This document shows, piece after piece, positions 43,905-52,495 of a stretch of 64,000 bases of DNA. The translations under genes and the position numbers were made by a program. Origin of the DNA: Fluviicoccus keumensis (lineage in GTDB: Bacteria; Pseudomonadota; Gammaproteobacteria; Pseudomonadales; Moraxellaceae). Location of the stretch: assembly GCF_004217445.1 (NCBI RefSeq), contig NZ_SHKX01000010.1, positions 682,001 to 746,000 of the forward strand, in the 5' to 3' direction. The notes beneath the pieces are model-generated. The model searched no databases. It saw only the letters and a program-made list of their open reading frames with translations, and was not told where the DNA came from. Numbering within the stretch: position 1 is the first letter of the stretch; every line of letters starts with the position of its first letter.

Positions 43905-46900
43905 TCAGGTCGCCAAGGCCACGATATCCTGCCCCGCCTGCGCCTGCCCGCCTTCCTTGCAGCCGATCCAGTGCACCGTGCCCGCCACGGGCGCGACCAC
44001 CGGGAATTCCATCTTCATCGACTCCAGCACCACCAGCGTCTCCCCGGCTTTCACCACATCGCCTTCCTTGACCATCACCTTCCACACCGATCCGGCCACC
44101 GGCGAGGCCACCAGCCGCGCGCCTTCCGGCAGGTCCAGCTCGCTGTCCGGCCCGGCCTCGGCAATCACCGCGTCGCTGAGGTATTCCGCCTGCCCGGCCG
44201 CCTTCCAGCGCTCGCGCTCGGCGTCGAACGAGGCCTGCTGCGTGCTCTTGAAGGCCTCGATCTCAGCGGCATGTTCGGCCAGATAAGCGCGGTAATCCTT
44301 CAGGCGGAAGGTCTGTTCCTCGACCTTCAGCTTGAAGCGCCCGGCGGGGAAATCATGGCGCAGTTGCAGCAGTTCTGCCTCGCTGACCGGGTAGAAACGG
44401 ATCTGGTCGAAGAAGCGCAGAAGCCAGGGCGTGCCGGCCTTGAAGTCTTCCGTCACCCGATAGCGGTTCCACATCTGCACGGTGCGGCCGACGAACTGGT
44501 AGCCACCCGGCCCTTCCATGCCGTAGACGCACATGTAGGCGCCGCCGATGCCGACGGCGTTTTCCGGGGTCCAGGTGCGCGCCGGGTTGTACTTGGTGGT
44601 GACCAGCCGGTGGCGCGGATCGACCGGCGTCGCCACCGGCGCGCCGAGGTAGACGTCGCCCAGCCCCAGCACCAGGTAGCTGGCGTCGAAGACGATCTTC
44701 TTCACCGCCTCGATGCTGTCCAGGCCGTTGATGCGGCGGATGAATTCGATGTTGCTGGGGCACCACGGCGCGTCCGGGCGCACGGCGGTCATGTAGCGCT
44801 CGATGGCGAGGCGGGTGGCGGCGTCATCCCAGGACAGCGGCAGGTGGACGATGCGCGTCGGCACTTCCATGTCGTCCACCGCGCCCAGCTCGTCCTCGGC
44901 CTGCGCCAGCAGCGCCAGCAGGCGGTCGCGCGGCAGTCGCGCCGGGTCGAAGTGGAACTGCAGCGAGCGGATGCCCGGCGTCAGGTCGAGCAGGCCGGGC
45001 AGCCCCCGCGCCTTGAACCAGGTCATCAGCGCGTGCACGCGGAAGCGCAGTTCCAGGTCCAGCACCAGCGGGCCGTATTCCACCAGCAGGTAGCGGTCGC
45101 CCGCCTGCCGGTAGACCGCGCCGACATGGTCGGCGGAGGCTTCGCGCTGCGCCACCACCGGCTGGCCGCGCGTGGCCTCGGCGGGCAACACCAGCGCGGG
45201 ACTGGCCTTGAGGGTGGAAACCGCCGTTTCCCGGGCCGCCGCCATCTCCGTGGCCTGTTCCAGCGTCACCGGATAGAAACGGATACGGTCGCCCGGCCGC
45301 AGCTGGCCCATCTTCCACAGTTCGGCGTCGATTATCGTCACCGGGCAGACGAAACCGCCCAGGCTGGGGCCGTCGGGGCCGAGGATGACCGGCATGTCGC
45401 CGGTGAAATCGACCGCGCCGATGGCATAGGCGTTGTCGTGGATGTTGGAGGGATGCAGCCCGGCCTCGCCGCCGTCCTTGCGCGCCCACTGCGGTTTCGG
45501 ACCGATCAGGCGCACGCCGGTGCGGCTGGAGTTGTAGTGCACTTCCCAGTCGGTGGCGAAGAAGGTGTCGATGTCCTCGGGGGTGAAGAAATCGGGCGCG
45601 CCGTGCGGTCCGTACATCACACCGATGGTCCATTCCTTGCCATAGGCAGGAATCAGGCCGGTGTCGAGCGTATGCGGTTTACAACCCGCGCCGTCGAAGA
45701 CGCGCAGCACGTCGCCGGTGCGCAGGGTGCGCCCGGCATGGCCGCCGAACTGGCCGAGGGTGAAGGTGGCGCGGCTGCCGAGGTATTCCGGCACGTCCAG
45801 CCCGCCCGCCACCGCCAGGTAGGCGCGGCCGCCGCCGCCCTTGATCGCCCCCAGCGCCAGCACGCTGCCCGCCGTCACCGGGTGCGCCTGCCACAGCGCC
45901 ACGGGTTTTCCGTCCAGCGTCGGCTGCATGTCGGCGCCGGTGACGGCGAATATCGTGTCATGGCGGAAGCGCAGCACCGGGCCGCTGAGCGTGCATTCCA
46001 GCGCCGCCGCGCCCTCGGCATTGCCCACCAGCCGGTTGGCCAGGCGCAGCGCGAAGCTGTCCATCGGCCCGGACGGCGGCACGCCGACATCCCAGTAGCC
46101 CAGACGGCCCGGCCAGTCCTGCACCGTGCTCTGCACACCCGGCTCCAGCACCTCCAGCGCGGCGGAGCGGTAGAGCAGCGTGTTCAGGTAACGGGTGGTC
46201 TGGCGGCCGTCGGCGAAGACCGCGTCGGCGATGATCTGGCGCAGGTAATCCAGGTTGGTCTCGATACCGGCGATGGCGGTGTCGGCCAGCACGGCGGCCA
46301 TCTTCGCCACGGCGGCGTCGCGGTCGTCGGCGGTGACGATCAGCTTCGCCACCATCGGGTCGTAGAACGGCGAGACGCTGTTGCCCGCCCGCACCCAGGT
46401 TTCCACCCGCGCCTGTTCCGAAAACTGCACCTGCGTCAGCAGGCCGGTGCAGGGCTGGAAGTCGCGCGCCGGGTCTTCGGCGTAGAGACGCACCTGGATC
46501 GACGCGCCCTTCGCCACCGGCGGCACCAGCGCCAGCTCGCCCGCCGCGCAGCGGATCATCCATTCGACCAGATCGACGCCGGTCACTTCCTCGGTGACGC
46601 CGTGTTCCACCTGCAGGCGGGTGTTCACCTCCAGGAAATAGAATTCGCCGCTGGCGGCGTCGAGCACGAATTCCACCGTGCCCGCCGAGCGGTAGGCCAC
46701 CGCCTTGCCCAACCGTACCGAGGCCTCGAACAGCCGCGCGCGCTGCGCGTCGCTGAGGTGCGGGGCCGGGGTTTCCTCGATCACCTTCTGGTTGCGGCGC
46801 TGCACCGAGCAGTCGCGTTCGCCGAGGGCGATGACGTTGCCCTGGCCGTCGCCGAAGATCTGCACCTCGATGTGCCGCGCCTGTTCCACATACTTTTCCA

Positions 46901-47492
46901 GGAAGATGCCCGCTTCCTTGAAGTTGGCGCGCGCCAGCCGCTCCACCGAGGCATAGGCTTCGGTCAGTTCGCTTTCGCTCCAGATCAGCCGCATGCCGAT
47001 GCCCCCGCCGCCCGCCGTGCTCTTCAGCATCACCGGGAAACCGATGCGGCGCGCTTCCGCCAGCGCCACGCCCGCGTCGGCCAGCAGGCCGGAACCGGGC
47101 AGCAACGGCACCTCATGGGCCAGCGCCAGCGCGCGCGCCTCGTGCTTGAAGCCGAAGGCGCGCATCTGCGCCGGGGTGGGGCCGATGAAGGCGATACCCG
47201 CCGCTTCGCAGGCCTCGGCGAAATCGGGGTTCTCGGACAGGAAGCCGTAGCCGGGGTGGATCGCCTGCGCGCCGGTAGCCTTTGCCACGGCCAGGATCTT
47301 GTCCACCTGCAGATAGCTGCCCGCCGCCGGACCCTCGCCGATGCAGTGCGCCTCGTCGGCCAGTTCCACGTGCAGCGACTCGGCGTCAGCCTCGGAATAC
47401 ACCGCCACCGAGGCAATACCCATGGCGCGCAGGGTGCGGATGATGCGGCAGGCAATGGCGCCGCGGTTGGCAATCAGGACTTTGCTGAACAT
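43905..47492 (-). CDS. Urea carboxylase-family biotin enzyme, probable guanidine carboxylase
   Basis: 1195 aa from the ATG at 47492 (GAGGAAACG precedes it). Domains: biotin carboxylase (1-450; KVLIANRGAIACRI, KSTAGGGGIGM, NTRLQVEHGVTEE), allophanate-hydrolase-subunit-2-like and subunit-1-like carboxyltransferase halves (about 470-1050; SGPMDSFALRLANRLVGN, GPDGPSLGGFV, YGMEGPGGYQFVGRT), and a C-terminal biotinyl domain with ESMKM, biotin lysine K1160. The operon is preceded by a guanidine-I riboswitch, so the in vivo substrate is probably guanidine, giving carboxyguanidine; urea may be a side substrate. Confidence 0.93.
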   Translation of the reverse strand: MFSKVLIANRGAIACRIIRTLRAMGIASVAVYSEADAESLHVELADEAHCIGEGPAAGSYLQVDKILAVAKATGAQAIHPGYGFLSENPDFAEACEAAGIAFIGPTPAQMRAFGFKHEARALALAHEVPLLPGSGLLADAGVALAEARRIGFPVMLKSTAGGGGIGMRLIWSESELTEAYASVERLARANFKEAGIFLEKYVEQARHIEVQIFGDGQGNVIALGERDCSVQRRNQKVIEETPAPHLSDAQRARLFEASVRLGKAVAYRSAGTVEFVLDAASGEFYFLEVNTRLQVEHGVTEEVTGVDLVEWMIRCAAGELALVPPVAKGASIQVRLYAEDPARDFQPCTGLLTQVQFSEQARVETWVRAGNSVSPFYDPMVAKLIVTADDRDAAVAKMAAVLADTAIAGIETNLDYLRQIIADAVFADGRQTTRYLNTLLYRSAALEVLEPGVQSTVQDWPGRLGYWDVGVPPSGPMDSFALRLANRLVGNAEGAAALECTLSGPVLRFRHDTIFAVTGADMQPTLDGKPVALWQAHPVTAGSVLALGAIKGGGGRAYLAVAGGLDVPEYLGSRATFTLGQFGGHAGRTLRTGDVLRVFDGAGCKPHTLDTGLIPAYGKEWTIGVMYGPHGAPDFFTPEDIDTFFATDWEVHYNSSRTGVRLIGPKPQWARKDGGEAGLHPSNIHDNAYAIGAVDFTGDMPVILGPDGPSLGGFVCPVTIIDAELWKMGQLRPGDRIRFYPVTLEQATEMAAARETAVSTLKASPALVLPAEATRGQPVVAQREASADHVGAVYRQAGDRYLLVEYGPLVLDLELRFRVHALMTWFKARGLPGLLDLTPGIRSLQFHFDPARLPRDRLLALLAQAEDELGAVDDMEVPTRIVHLPLSWDDAATRLAIERYMTAVRPDAPWCPSNIEFIRRINGLDSIEAVKKIVFDASYLVLGLGDVYLGAPVATPVDPRHRLVTTKYNPARTWTPENAVGIGGAYMCVYGMEGPGGYQFVGRTVQMWNRYRVTEDFKAGTPWLLRFFDQIRFYPVSEAELLQLRHDFPAGRFKLKVEEQTFRLKDYRAYLAEHAAEIEAFKSTQQASFDAERERWKAAGQAEYLSDAVIAEAGPDSELDLPEGARLVASPVAGSVWKVMVKEGDVVKAGETLVVLESMKMEFPVVAPVAGTVHWIGCKEGGQAQAGQDIVALAT

Positions 47493-47562
47493 CGTTTCCT
47501 CATCGGCAGGCCGTCCCGCCAAGGGTTGCTGCGTCGCCGGGTCGTCCCGGTCGAGGTTCTTT

Positions 47563-48222
47563 TCAGGCTGCCGCCCACACCACCATTTCCACCGGCGTCG
47601 GGTTGTAGGCGTTGCACGGGTTGTTGAGCTGCGGGCAGTTCGACACCAGCACCAGCACATCGCGGGCGGCGGTCATTTCCACGTACTTGCCCGGCTCGGA
47701 AATGCCGTCGGCAAAGGTCAGGCCGCCCTCCGGCGTCACCGGCACGTTCATGAAGAAATTGACGTTGTGGCCGAGGTCGCGCTTCGTCAGCCCCAGCTCC
47801 TCATGTTCCGCCAGCGCCAGCAGGAAGCTGTCGCGGCAGCTGTGCATGTAGCGCTTCTCCAGCGCGTAGCGCACCTGGTTGCTCTCGGCGGCGCAGGCCC
47901 CGCCCAGCGTGTCGTGGCGGCCGCAGGTGTCGGCGGTGATCTCCACCAACACGTTGCCGCTCTGCGCCAGCAGCTTCGAACCGCAGGTCAGGTAGACATT
48001 GCCTTGCATGCGCAGCGTGTCGACGGCGCTGTAGCGGTCATGCGGGTCGGCGGCGTCGAAGAACAGCGTGTCCACCGCCTGGTTGCCTTCCAGATCAACA
48101 ATGCGCAGCGTCTCCCCGGCCTTCAGGGTGTAAATCCAGTAATCGCCGGCGCGCACCACCTCGCGGTGACGGGCGGTGGCGGGATCACGGTCACTTTCGC
48201 GGATGCAGAAACCTTTAGTCAT
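47563..48222 (-). CDS. Urea carboxylase-associated protein (probable carboxyguanidine deiminase subunit)
   Basis: 219 aa from the ATG at 48222, with GGAG upstream; an in-frame ATG at 48243 is less likely. Family hallmarks are GDYWIYTLKAGETLRIVDLEGNQAVDTLFFDA, TCGRHDTLGGACAAESN and NVPVTPEGGLTFADGISEPGKYVE. It is the second of two homologous proteins (see 48233). In guanidine-degrading bacteria such pairs act as the two-subunit carboxyguanidine deiminase CgdAB, converting carboxyguanidine to allophanate; which subunit this is I did not decide. Confidence 0.85.
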   Translation of the reverse strand: MTKGFCIRESDRDPATARHREVVRAGDYWIYTLKAGETLRIVDLEGNQAVDTLFFDAADPHDRYSAVDTLRMQGNVYLTCGSKLLAQSGNVLVEITADTCGRHDTLGGACAAESNQVRYALEKRYMHSCRDSFLLALAEHEELGLTKRDLGHNVNFFMNVPVTPEGGLTFADGISEPGKYVEMTAARDVLVLVSNCPQLNNPCNAYNPTPVEMVVWAAA

Positions 48223-48232
48223 CACCGTCTCC

Positions 48233-48973
48233 TCAATGGCCATGCTGGCAGAAACAGCGGGCGGTCAGCGCCAGCCCGCGCGCGTTTTCGGGACGGGACA
48301 GGCGGCAGACATCGTCCTCGCCCGCCAGCCCGCAGTCCCAGACCTGCGCCCGCACATCCACCGGCGCGTACACCGGGTTGGGGTCCAGCGGATGCGGAAT
48401 CACCGCCAGCACCACCAGCACATTGGCGTCGGCGCGCAGGTCGACGGTGCTGCCCGCCGGGGCGTGGGTGTGGTCGAAGCTCATGTTGCCGTCGGCGTCG
48501 ATGCTGATCTTGCTGAAGACATTGAGATTGGCCACCAGATCGCGGCGGCCGAGGCCGTGCTTGCCCAGCTCCACCAGCAGCAGGTCGCGGCCGTTGCGCC
48601 GCCAGTCGTTGCGCAGGCTCTGGTAATCGCCCTCGCCGTGCTTCGCCGTCACCGACTCGCGGGTACTGACACCACCGACAGTGTCGATCCAGCCGGTGCT
48701 GTCGCCGATCACCGACACCAGCGCGTGGCCCATGTCGGAGTAGCAGATATGGCCGGTGCTCAGGCGGAAAGTATGTTGGCACTTGAGGGTGTCGGGCATG
48801 TTGTAGCGGTCGAGGCGGTCGTCAGCGTTGAACAGCAGCACGGCCACGTTGGCGGCGTCGCCCAGCGAGGTCAGGCGCAGCGCATTGCCGCGCTTCAGCA
48901 CCAGCGACCAACTCATGCCGCCGCGCAGGGTCTCGTCCAGCACAACGAGGTTTTCGGCAAAACGGACACTCAT
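48233..48973 (-). CDS. Urea carboxylase-associated protein (probable carboxyguanidine deiminase partner)
   Basis: 246 aa from the ATG at 48973, which overlaps the ATPase stop by 4 bp. Conserved positions: GGMSWSLVLKRGNALRLTSLGDAANVAVLLFNADD, ALVSVIGDSTGWIDTVGG, NLNVFSKISIDADGNMSF. It pairs with the 219-aa homologue downstream. The proposed complex acts on the carboxylation product and releases ammonia. The C-terminus has three Cys/His residues (CRL, CFCQHGH) that may bind metal. Confidence 0.85.
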   Translation of the reverse strand: MSVRFAENLVVLDETLRGGMSWSLVLKRGNALRLTSLGDAANVAVLLFNADDRLDRYNMPDTLKCQHTFRLSTGHICYSDMGHALVSVIGDSTGWIDTVGGVSTRESVTAKHGEGDYQSLRNDWRRNGRDLLLVELGKHGLGRRDLVANLNVFSKISIDADGNMSFDHTHAPAGSTVDLRADANVLVVLAVIPHPLDPNPVYAPVDVRAQVWDCGLAGEDDVCRLSRPENARGLALTARCFCQHGH

Positions 48974-49779
48974 GGGGTTTCCTCCAGCACATCGGTGCCG
49001 CGCGACAGCGGCATCCGCGTCCGCACTTCGGCGGACAGTTCGTTGTAGGTCTGACGGTCGCGGCGGCGCACCGGCAGGTCGTAGGTGATGGTGGCGCCGT
49101 AGGCGTCCGGGGCCTGCGGATCGACGCGCACGCGGTCGAAGACCAGCAACCGCGTGCCCAGCGCGAAACCTTCCTTGAGGTCGTGGGTGACCATGAACAC
49201 GGTGAATTTGTGCTTCTCCCACAGGCCGCGCATCAGCTCGTGCATGTCGGCGCGGATGCCGGGGTCGAGCGCGCCGAAGGGTTCGTCCAGCAGCAGGATC
49301 TCCGGCTCGCGGATCAGCGACTGCGCCAGCGCCAGCCGCTGCTGCATTCCCCCGGAAATCTCGTGCGGATAACGGTCGCGCGCCTGCGCCAGCCCCACCG
49401 CCTCCAGCATCGCCATAGCCCGCTCGTCCGCTTCCTTCTTCGCGCCGCCAAACAGCCGCGCCAGCAAGGGCGACTGACGGAACTCCAGCGCCACCCGCAC
49501 GTTCTGCAGACAGGTCAGGTGCGGGAACACCGAATAGCGCTGGAAGACCACGCCGCGATCGGCATCCGGCTCGCTCGGCCATGCCTTGCCGTTCAGCAAC
49601 AACTGGCCGCGCGTCGGCTGTTCTTCCGCCAGCAGCAAGCGGAAGAAGGTGGACTTGCCGCAGCCCGACGCGCCGACAATGCTGACGAACTCGCCCTTCG
49701 CCACGTCCAGCGTCAGGTTCTCCAGCACCGGCTTGTGGCCGTAGTGCTTCCACAGGTGTTTCATCGAAATGAAGCTCAT
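48970..49779 (-). CDS. ABC transporter ATP-binding protein (nitrate/taurine/guanidine type)
   Basis: 269 aa from the ATG at 49779, preceded by GGAGG. Walker A GASGCGKST, signature ISGGMQQRLALAQSL, Walker B LLLDEPFGALD, and H-loop VTHD. It belongs to the SsuB/TauB/NrtD group that pairs with single-permease importers. It overlaps the permease gene by 4 bp. Together they should import guanidine or a related nitrogen compound. Confidence 0.9.
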   Translation of the reverse strand: MSFISMKHLWKHYGHKPVLENLTLDVAKGEFVSIVGASGCGKSTFFRLLLAEEQPTRGQLLLNGKAWPSEPDADRGVVFQRYSVFPHLTCLQNVRVALEFRQSPLLARLFGGAKKEADERAMAMLEAVGLAQARDRYPHEISGGMQQRLALAQSLIREPEILLLDEPFGALDPGIRADMHELMRGLWEKHKFTVFMVTHDLKEGFALGTRLLVFDRVRVDPQAPDAYGATITYDLPVRRRDRQTYNELSAEVRTRMPLSRGTDVLEETP

Positions 49780-50606
49780 GCGCCCTCCTTGGCCATGCGG
49801 CCGCCCAGCCACGGGAACGCGGCGCGATTGGTGTAATACAGGGCGCGGTCCATGACGAAGGCCAGCAGGGTGATCCAGAACACGTAGGGCAGGATGATGT
49901 CCATCGACAGGAAACGGCGGACCAGGAAGATGCGGTAGCCCAGGCCCTGCTCCGCCGCCACCGCCTCCGCCGAGATCAGGAACAGCCAGGCGGAACCGAG
50001 GGAGAGACGCACACTGTCGATCAGGCGCGGCAGCACTTGCGGCAGCACCACCCGCAGCGCGATCTGCCAGCTGGACGCGCCCAGCGACTGCGCCTTGATC
50101 ATCATCTCGGCGGGAATCTCGCGGATGCGGCCTTGCAGGTCGCGGATCAGGAAAGGCGCGATGCCGATGACGATCAGCATCACCTTCGATAGTTCATCCA
50201 GCCCGAAGATGACGAAAAGGATGGGCAGGATCGCCATCGGCGGCACCAGCGACACGGCGGTGACCAGCGGCGAGGCGACGGCGCGCACATAAGGCAGCAT
50301 GCCGTTGAGCATGCCGAACAGCAGCCCCGCCAGCGTGCAGACGCCCATGGCGATGCCGATGCGCTGCAGGCTGGCGGCGGTATCGGCCCAGAGGATGACC
50401 TGACCGGTGCGCGGGTCTTCGTCCACGGCGATCATCTTCACCCCCTCCACCAGTTGCATCGCGGAGGGCAGCAGGCGGTCGTCGGGGTTTTCCAGCAGGC
50501 GAGCATTGGACTCGCCCAGATAAACCAGACCGATGACCAGGAAGGGAATGAGGCCGAGCAGCAGCGCCGTCAGCCAGGACGGACGCCGGTTGATGAGACG
50601 CTTCAT
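49776..50606 (-). CDS. ABC transporter permease (SsuC/TauC type)
   Basis: 276 aa from the ATG at 50606 (GGGAGG precedes). About six membrane helices; the EAA loop is AQSLGASSWQIALRVVLPQVLPRLIDSVRLSLGSAW. First gene after the riboswitch. The substrate-binding protein that such an importer needs is not encoded in this operon and must be elsewhere or absent. Confidence 0.88.
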   Translation of the reverse strand: MKRLINRRPSWLTALLLGLIPFLVIGLVYLGESNARLLENPDDRLLPSAMQLVEGVKMIAVDEDPRTGQVILWADTAASLQRIGIAMGVCTLAGLLFGMLNGMLPYVRAVASPLVTAVSLVPPMAILPILFVIFGLDELSKVMLIVIGIAPFLIRDLQGRIREIPAEMMIKAQSLGASSWQIALRVVLPQVLPRLIDSVRLSLGSAWLFLISAEAVAAEQGLGYRIFLVRRFLSMDIILPYVFWITLLAFVMDRALYYTNRAAFPWLGGRMAKEGA

Positions 50607-50678
50607 GGGCGCCTCCCGGCCCGTAACGGGCAAGGCAATTCAGGATGGGTCATGGACGGACCTCCGGGTCAACACGGC

Positions 50679-50711
50679 AAAAAGGCGACAGGAGACGCTA
50701 CGTGATCTCCC
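50679..50711 (-). terminator. Putative riboswitch-controlled terminator
   Basis: On the minus strand GGGAGATCACGTAGCGTCTCC can pair GGAGA with TCTCC, followed after CTGTCGCC by TTTTT. The 5' arm is the last aptamer element (CCCGGGAGA), so folding of the aptamer should prevent this hairpin. That fits a guanidine-ON switch. Confidence 0.6.
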
Positions 50712-50803
50712 GGGCTTTTATCCCTCCGTGTCACCCCCGCGCGGGAGGTCGGCAACTCTCGGACCAGCCATCCGCCTGTGCGGACCGGAACCCTAGTTAC
50801 CCG
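50706..50803 (-). promoter_or_regulatory. Guanidine-I riboswitch (ykkC class)
   Basis: Read on the minus strand the leader has the conserved blocks of the ykkC/guanidine-I aptamer in order: CTAGGGTTCCG, GGTCCGAGAG, ACACGGAGGGATAAAAGCCC and CGGGAGA. Spacing and order match the known fold. It lies 100 bp upstream of the permease ATG and heads the transporter-carboxylase operon. Binding guanidinium should allow transcription. The promoter should lie upstream, around 50820-50870, but no clear boxes were seen. Confidence 0.95.
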
Positions 50804-50939
50804 TTCAGGGCGGAAAAGCGCCCCTGTCGTATGGGAAAGGCAATGCAGGGAGCGTGCCATGGGGGGAAACGGGGCAAATTCGGGGAATGGGTGCGCGGTT
50901 GTGGGGCGAAAATCTCCTGCCATGCACCAAAACCATCCC

Positions 50940-51071
50940 CGTAGGGGCGCACTGCGTGCGCCCTTCTTCCTTCGCCCAGACATAACGGTGGTTTTGATTA
51001 TGGCGGGGCGGTTGTGTTGATCTTGACGAGACGGCGTGTTCGGTTGAGAGGGCGCACGCAGTGCGCCCCTA
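50940..51071. repeat. REP pair 1 (GGGGCGCACTGCGTGCGCCC type)
   Basis: A forward unit begins at about 50942 (TAGGGGCGCACTGCGTGCG) and an inverted unit ends at 51071, with about 90 bp between. Unit plus flank is a diverged copy of the longer repeats at 51731 and 52285. It directly adjoins the RAYT gene's 3' side. The 137 bp between it and the riboswitch (50804-50939) should carry the operon promoter. Confidence 0.85.
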
Positions 51072-51079
51072 CGTCGGGA

Positions 51080-51580
51080 TTATTGATGAGGGGCGTTGAG
51101 GCGATCGTGGGGCCAACGGGCGGGATTGTCGCGGATATAGGAGGTAATTTGTCGGTATTCATCCTCGTTGCGGATGATCCGGTCGTGATAGTTGCGTTGC
51201 CAGAGGCTGCCCAGGTCAATGATGCCGGTTCGCCGTTTGATTTCGCCGGAAACCGTAGCCTTGAAACCCTTGATGATGGCGGCGATGGACGAGGCATTCA
51301 GGCCGCCGGGGGCATCGTGCAGATGGATGATGCCGTGAAGGTGATTCGGCATGACGACATGCTCGCCCAACGTGACTCCCGGGCGCATCGCTGCCGTTGT
51401 CCGCCACAGTTCATCGACAATGGCACCCCACGGATTCAGGATCATGCCGCCGTTATTGACCTGGCCGAACAACAGTTCGCGGTGGCGGGTGACCAGCGTG
51501 ACAAAGTAAGCACCGGGATGGCGGTAGTCGTGCCCGGGCAGGCGGATGCTGCGCCGGCGATGGGTGGCGGGATTGTACAT
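51080..51580 (-). CDS. REP-associated tyrosine transposase (RAYT, Y1_Tnp)
   Basis: 166 aa from the ATG at 51580. HUH motif: MPNHLHGIIHL with H80 and H82; likely catalytic tyrosine Y131 in WQRNYHDRIIRN; family C-terminus EYRQITSYIRDNPARW. RAYTs are domesticated single-copy relatives of IS200/IS605 transposases that nick REP hairpins. The gene is flanked on both sides by inverted pairs of the same REP, as expected for a RAYT with its cognate repeats. The length is normal and no disruption is seen, so it may be active. Confidence 0.92.
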   Translation of the reverse strand: MYNPATHRRRSIRLPGHDYRHPGAYFVTLVTRHRELLFGQVNNGGMILNPWGAIVDELWRTTAAMRPGVTLGEHVVMPNHLHGIIHLHDAPGGLNASSIAAIIKGFKATVSGEIKRRTGIIDLGSLWQRNYHDRIIRNEDEYRQITSYIRDNPARWPHDRLNAPHQ

Positions 51581-51637
51581 GGACTTCTTCCTTGAAGACT
51601 GACGCTTGATTTTACAACGCTTTCGCCCCAAACACGC

Positions 51638-51806
51638 CCCGTAGGGGCGCACTGCGTGCGCCCTCGCGAACGAACACCTCGCGGGTTCAGGGCATGCGGA
51701 TTGGGGGCGGATTGATTCGATAAGGAGGCGGCCAAACACCAACCGGCCAGCCTCGTAAAACCGGCATGTCCGGGCGAAGAAGGGCGCACGCAGTGCGCCC
51801 CTACGC
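51638..51806. repeat. REP pair 2
   Basis: A forward unit at 51641-51663 and an inverted unit at 51782-51804, about 118 bp apart, in the 235-bp gap upstream of the RAYT gene. The right half (51731-51805) is a 75-bp sequence repeated at 52285-52359 with three mismatches. Confidence 0.88.
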
Positions 51807-51815
51807 GGGGATGGT

Positions 51816-52190
51816 TCACGCGCGGCTTACGAAAGGTTCAAGCCGTATCTGGGGTTCGACCCACAACCGCATGCCGTAAGGAATCACGGAATAGCCGTCA
51901 TACCTGCCGGTAAACGTATTGGCTGCCGCGAATTCGAGAAATTTTCCACGCTTGTCGGCAACCATCCTGATGCCCGGACAGTCCACCAAGGAATACCGCA
52001 GAACCGGTTCCGGCAAGGGTGCGACCCGCATCAGGATTTCAACATCACGATCATGGGGCCAAACCGTCAGCTGGATCGTCAGCGCGGCCTGCTGCACCTC
52101 ATAGCGATAGAAAATTTCGTATTCGTCGACCTCGGGAGCCACCCCGAGCACGTCAATCATATCCACAGGCTGACACACCAATTCCGGCAT
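51816..52190 (-). CDS. Hypothetical protein between REP pairs
   Basis: 124 aa, start at 52190. Mostly predicted beta strands (EYEIFYRYEVQQAALTIQLTVWPHDRDVEILM, GYSVIPYGMRLWVEP); no signal peptide or known motif. It lies 11 bp from REP pair 2 and is enclosed by REP pairs 2 and 3. The coding frame is supported by its length and lack of better alternatives; a function is not recognised. Confidence 0.5.
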   Translation of the reverse strand: MPELVCQPVDMIDVLGVAPEVDEYEIFYRYEVQQAALTIQLTVWPHDRDVEILMRVAPLPEPVLRYSLVDCPGIRMVADKRGKFLEFAAANTFTGRYDGYSVIPYGMRLWVEPQIRLEPFVSRA

Positions 52191-52221
52191 GCGTATTCCC
52201 CTCCATCACGGCCAAAACATC

Positions 52222-52360
52222 CGTAGGGGCGCACTGCGTGCGCCCTCTCCCCCCAAACATTCTTCCCTCTTTACCACCATCCCCGCCAAACACCAACCGG
52301 CCAGCCCCATAAAACCGGCATGTCCGGGCAAAGAAGGGCGCACGCAGTGCGCCCCTACGT
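52222..52360. repeat. REP pair 3
   Basis: Forward unit at 52223-52245 and inverted unit at 52336-52358. The inverted unit is part of the 75-bp repeat 52285-52359, which matches 51731-51805 at 72 of 75 positions by eye. It fills the 305-bp gap between the hypothetical gene and the desaturase gene, where no other feature was seen. Confidence 0.88.
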
Positions 52361-52495
52361 GTCGTTCCCATCACCGACATGTTGACCAACACCGCCAGCT
52401 GGAACACAATTTGCTTCTCATTCCCTGATCTCCACCCCGCCCGGGACGACCCGGACGCGGCGATTCACCGCGGGACGGCCCGCACCGGATGCATC

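Noticed and set aside
43884..47627. A 1247-codon plus-strand open frame
   Set aside because: Antisense shadow of the biotin carboxylase gene, which has clear domains on the other strand.
50940..52360. CRISPR-like array from the repeated GGGGCGCACTGCGTGCGCCC units
   Set aside because: Units alternate in orientation, spacing is irregular and no cas genes are present. They are REP hairpins.
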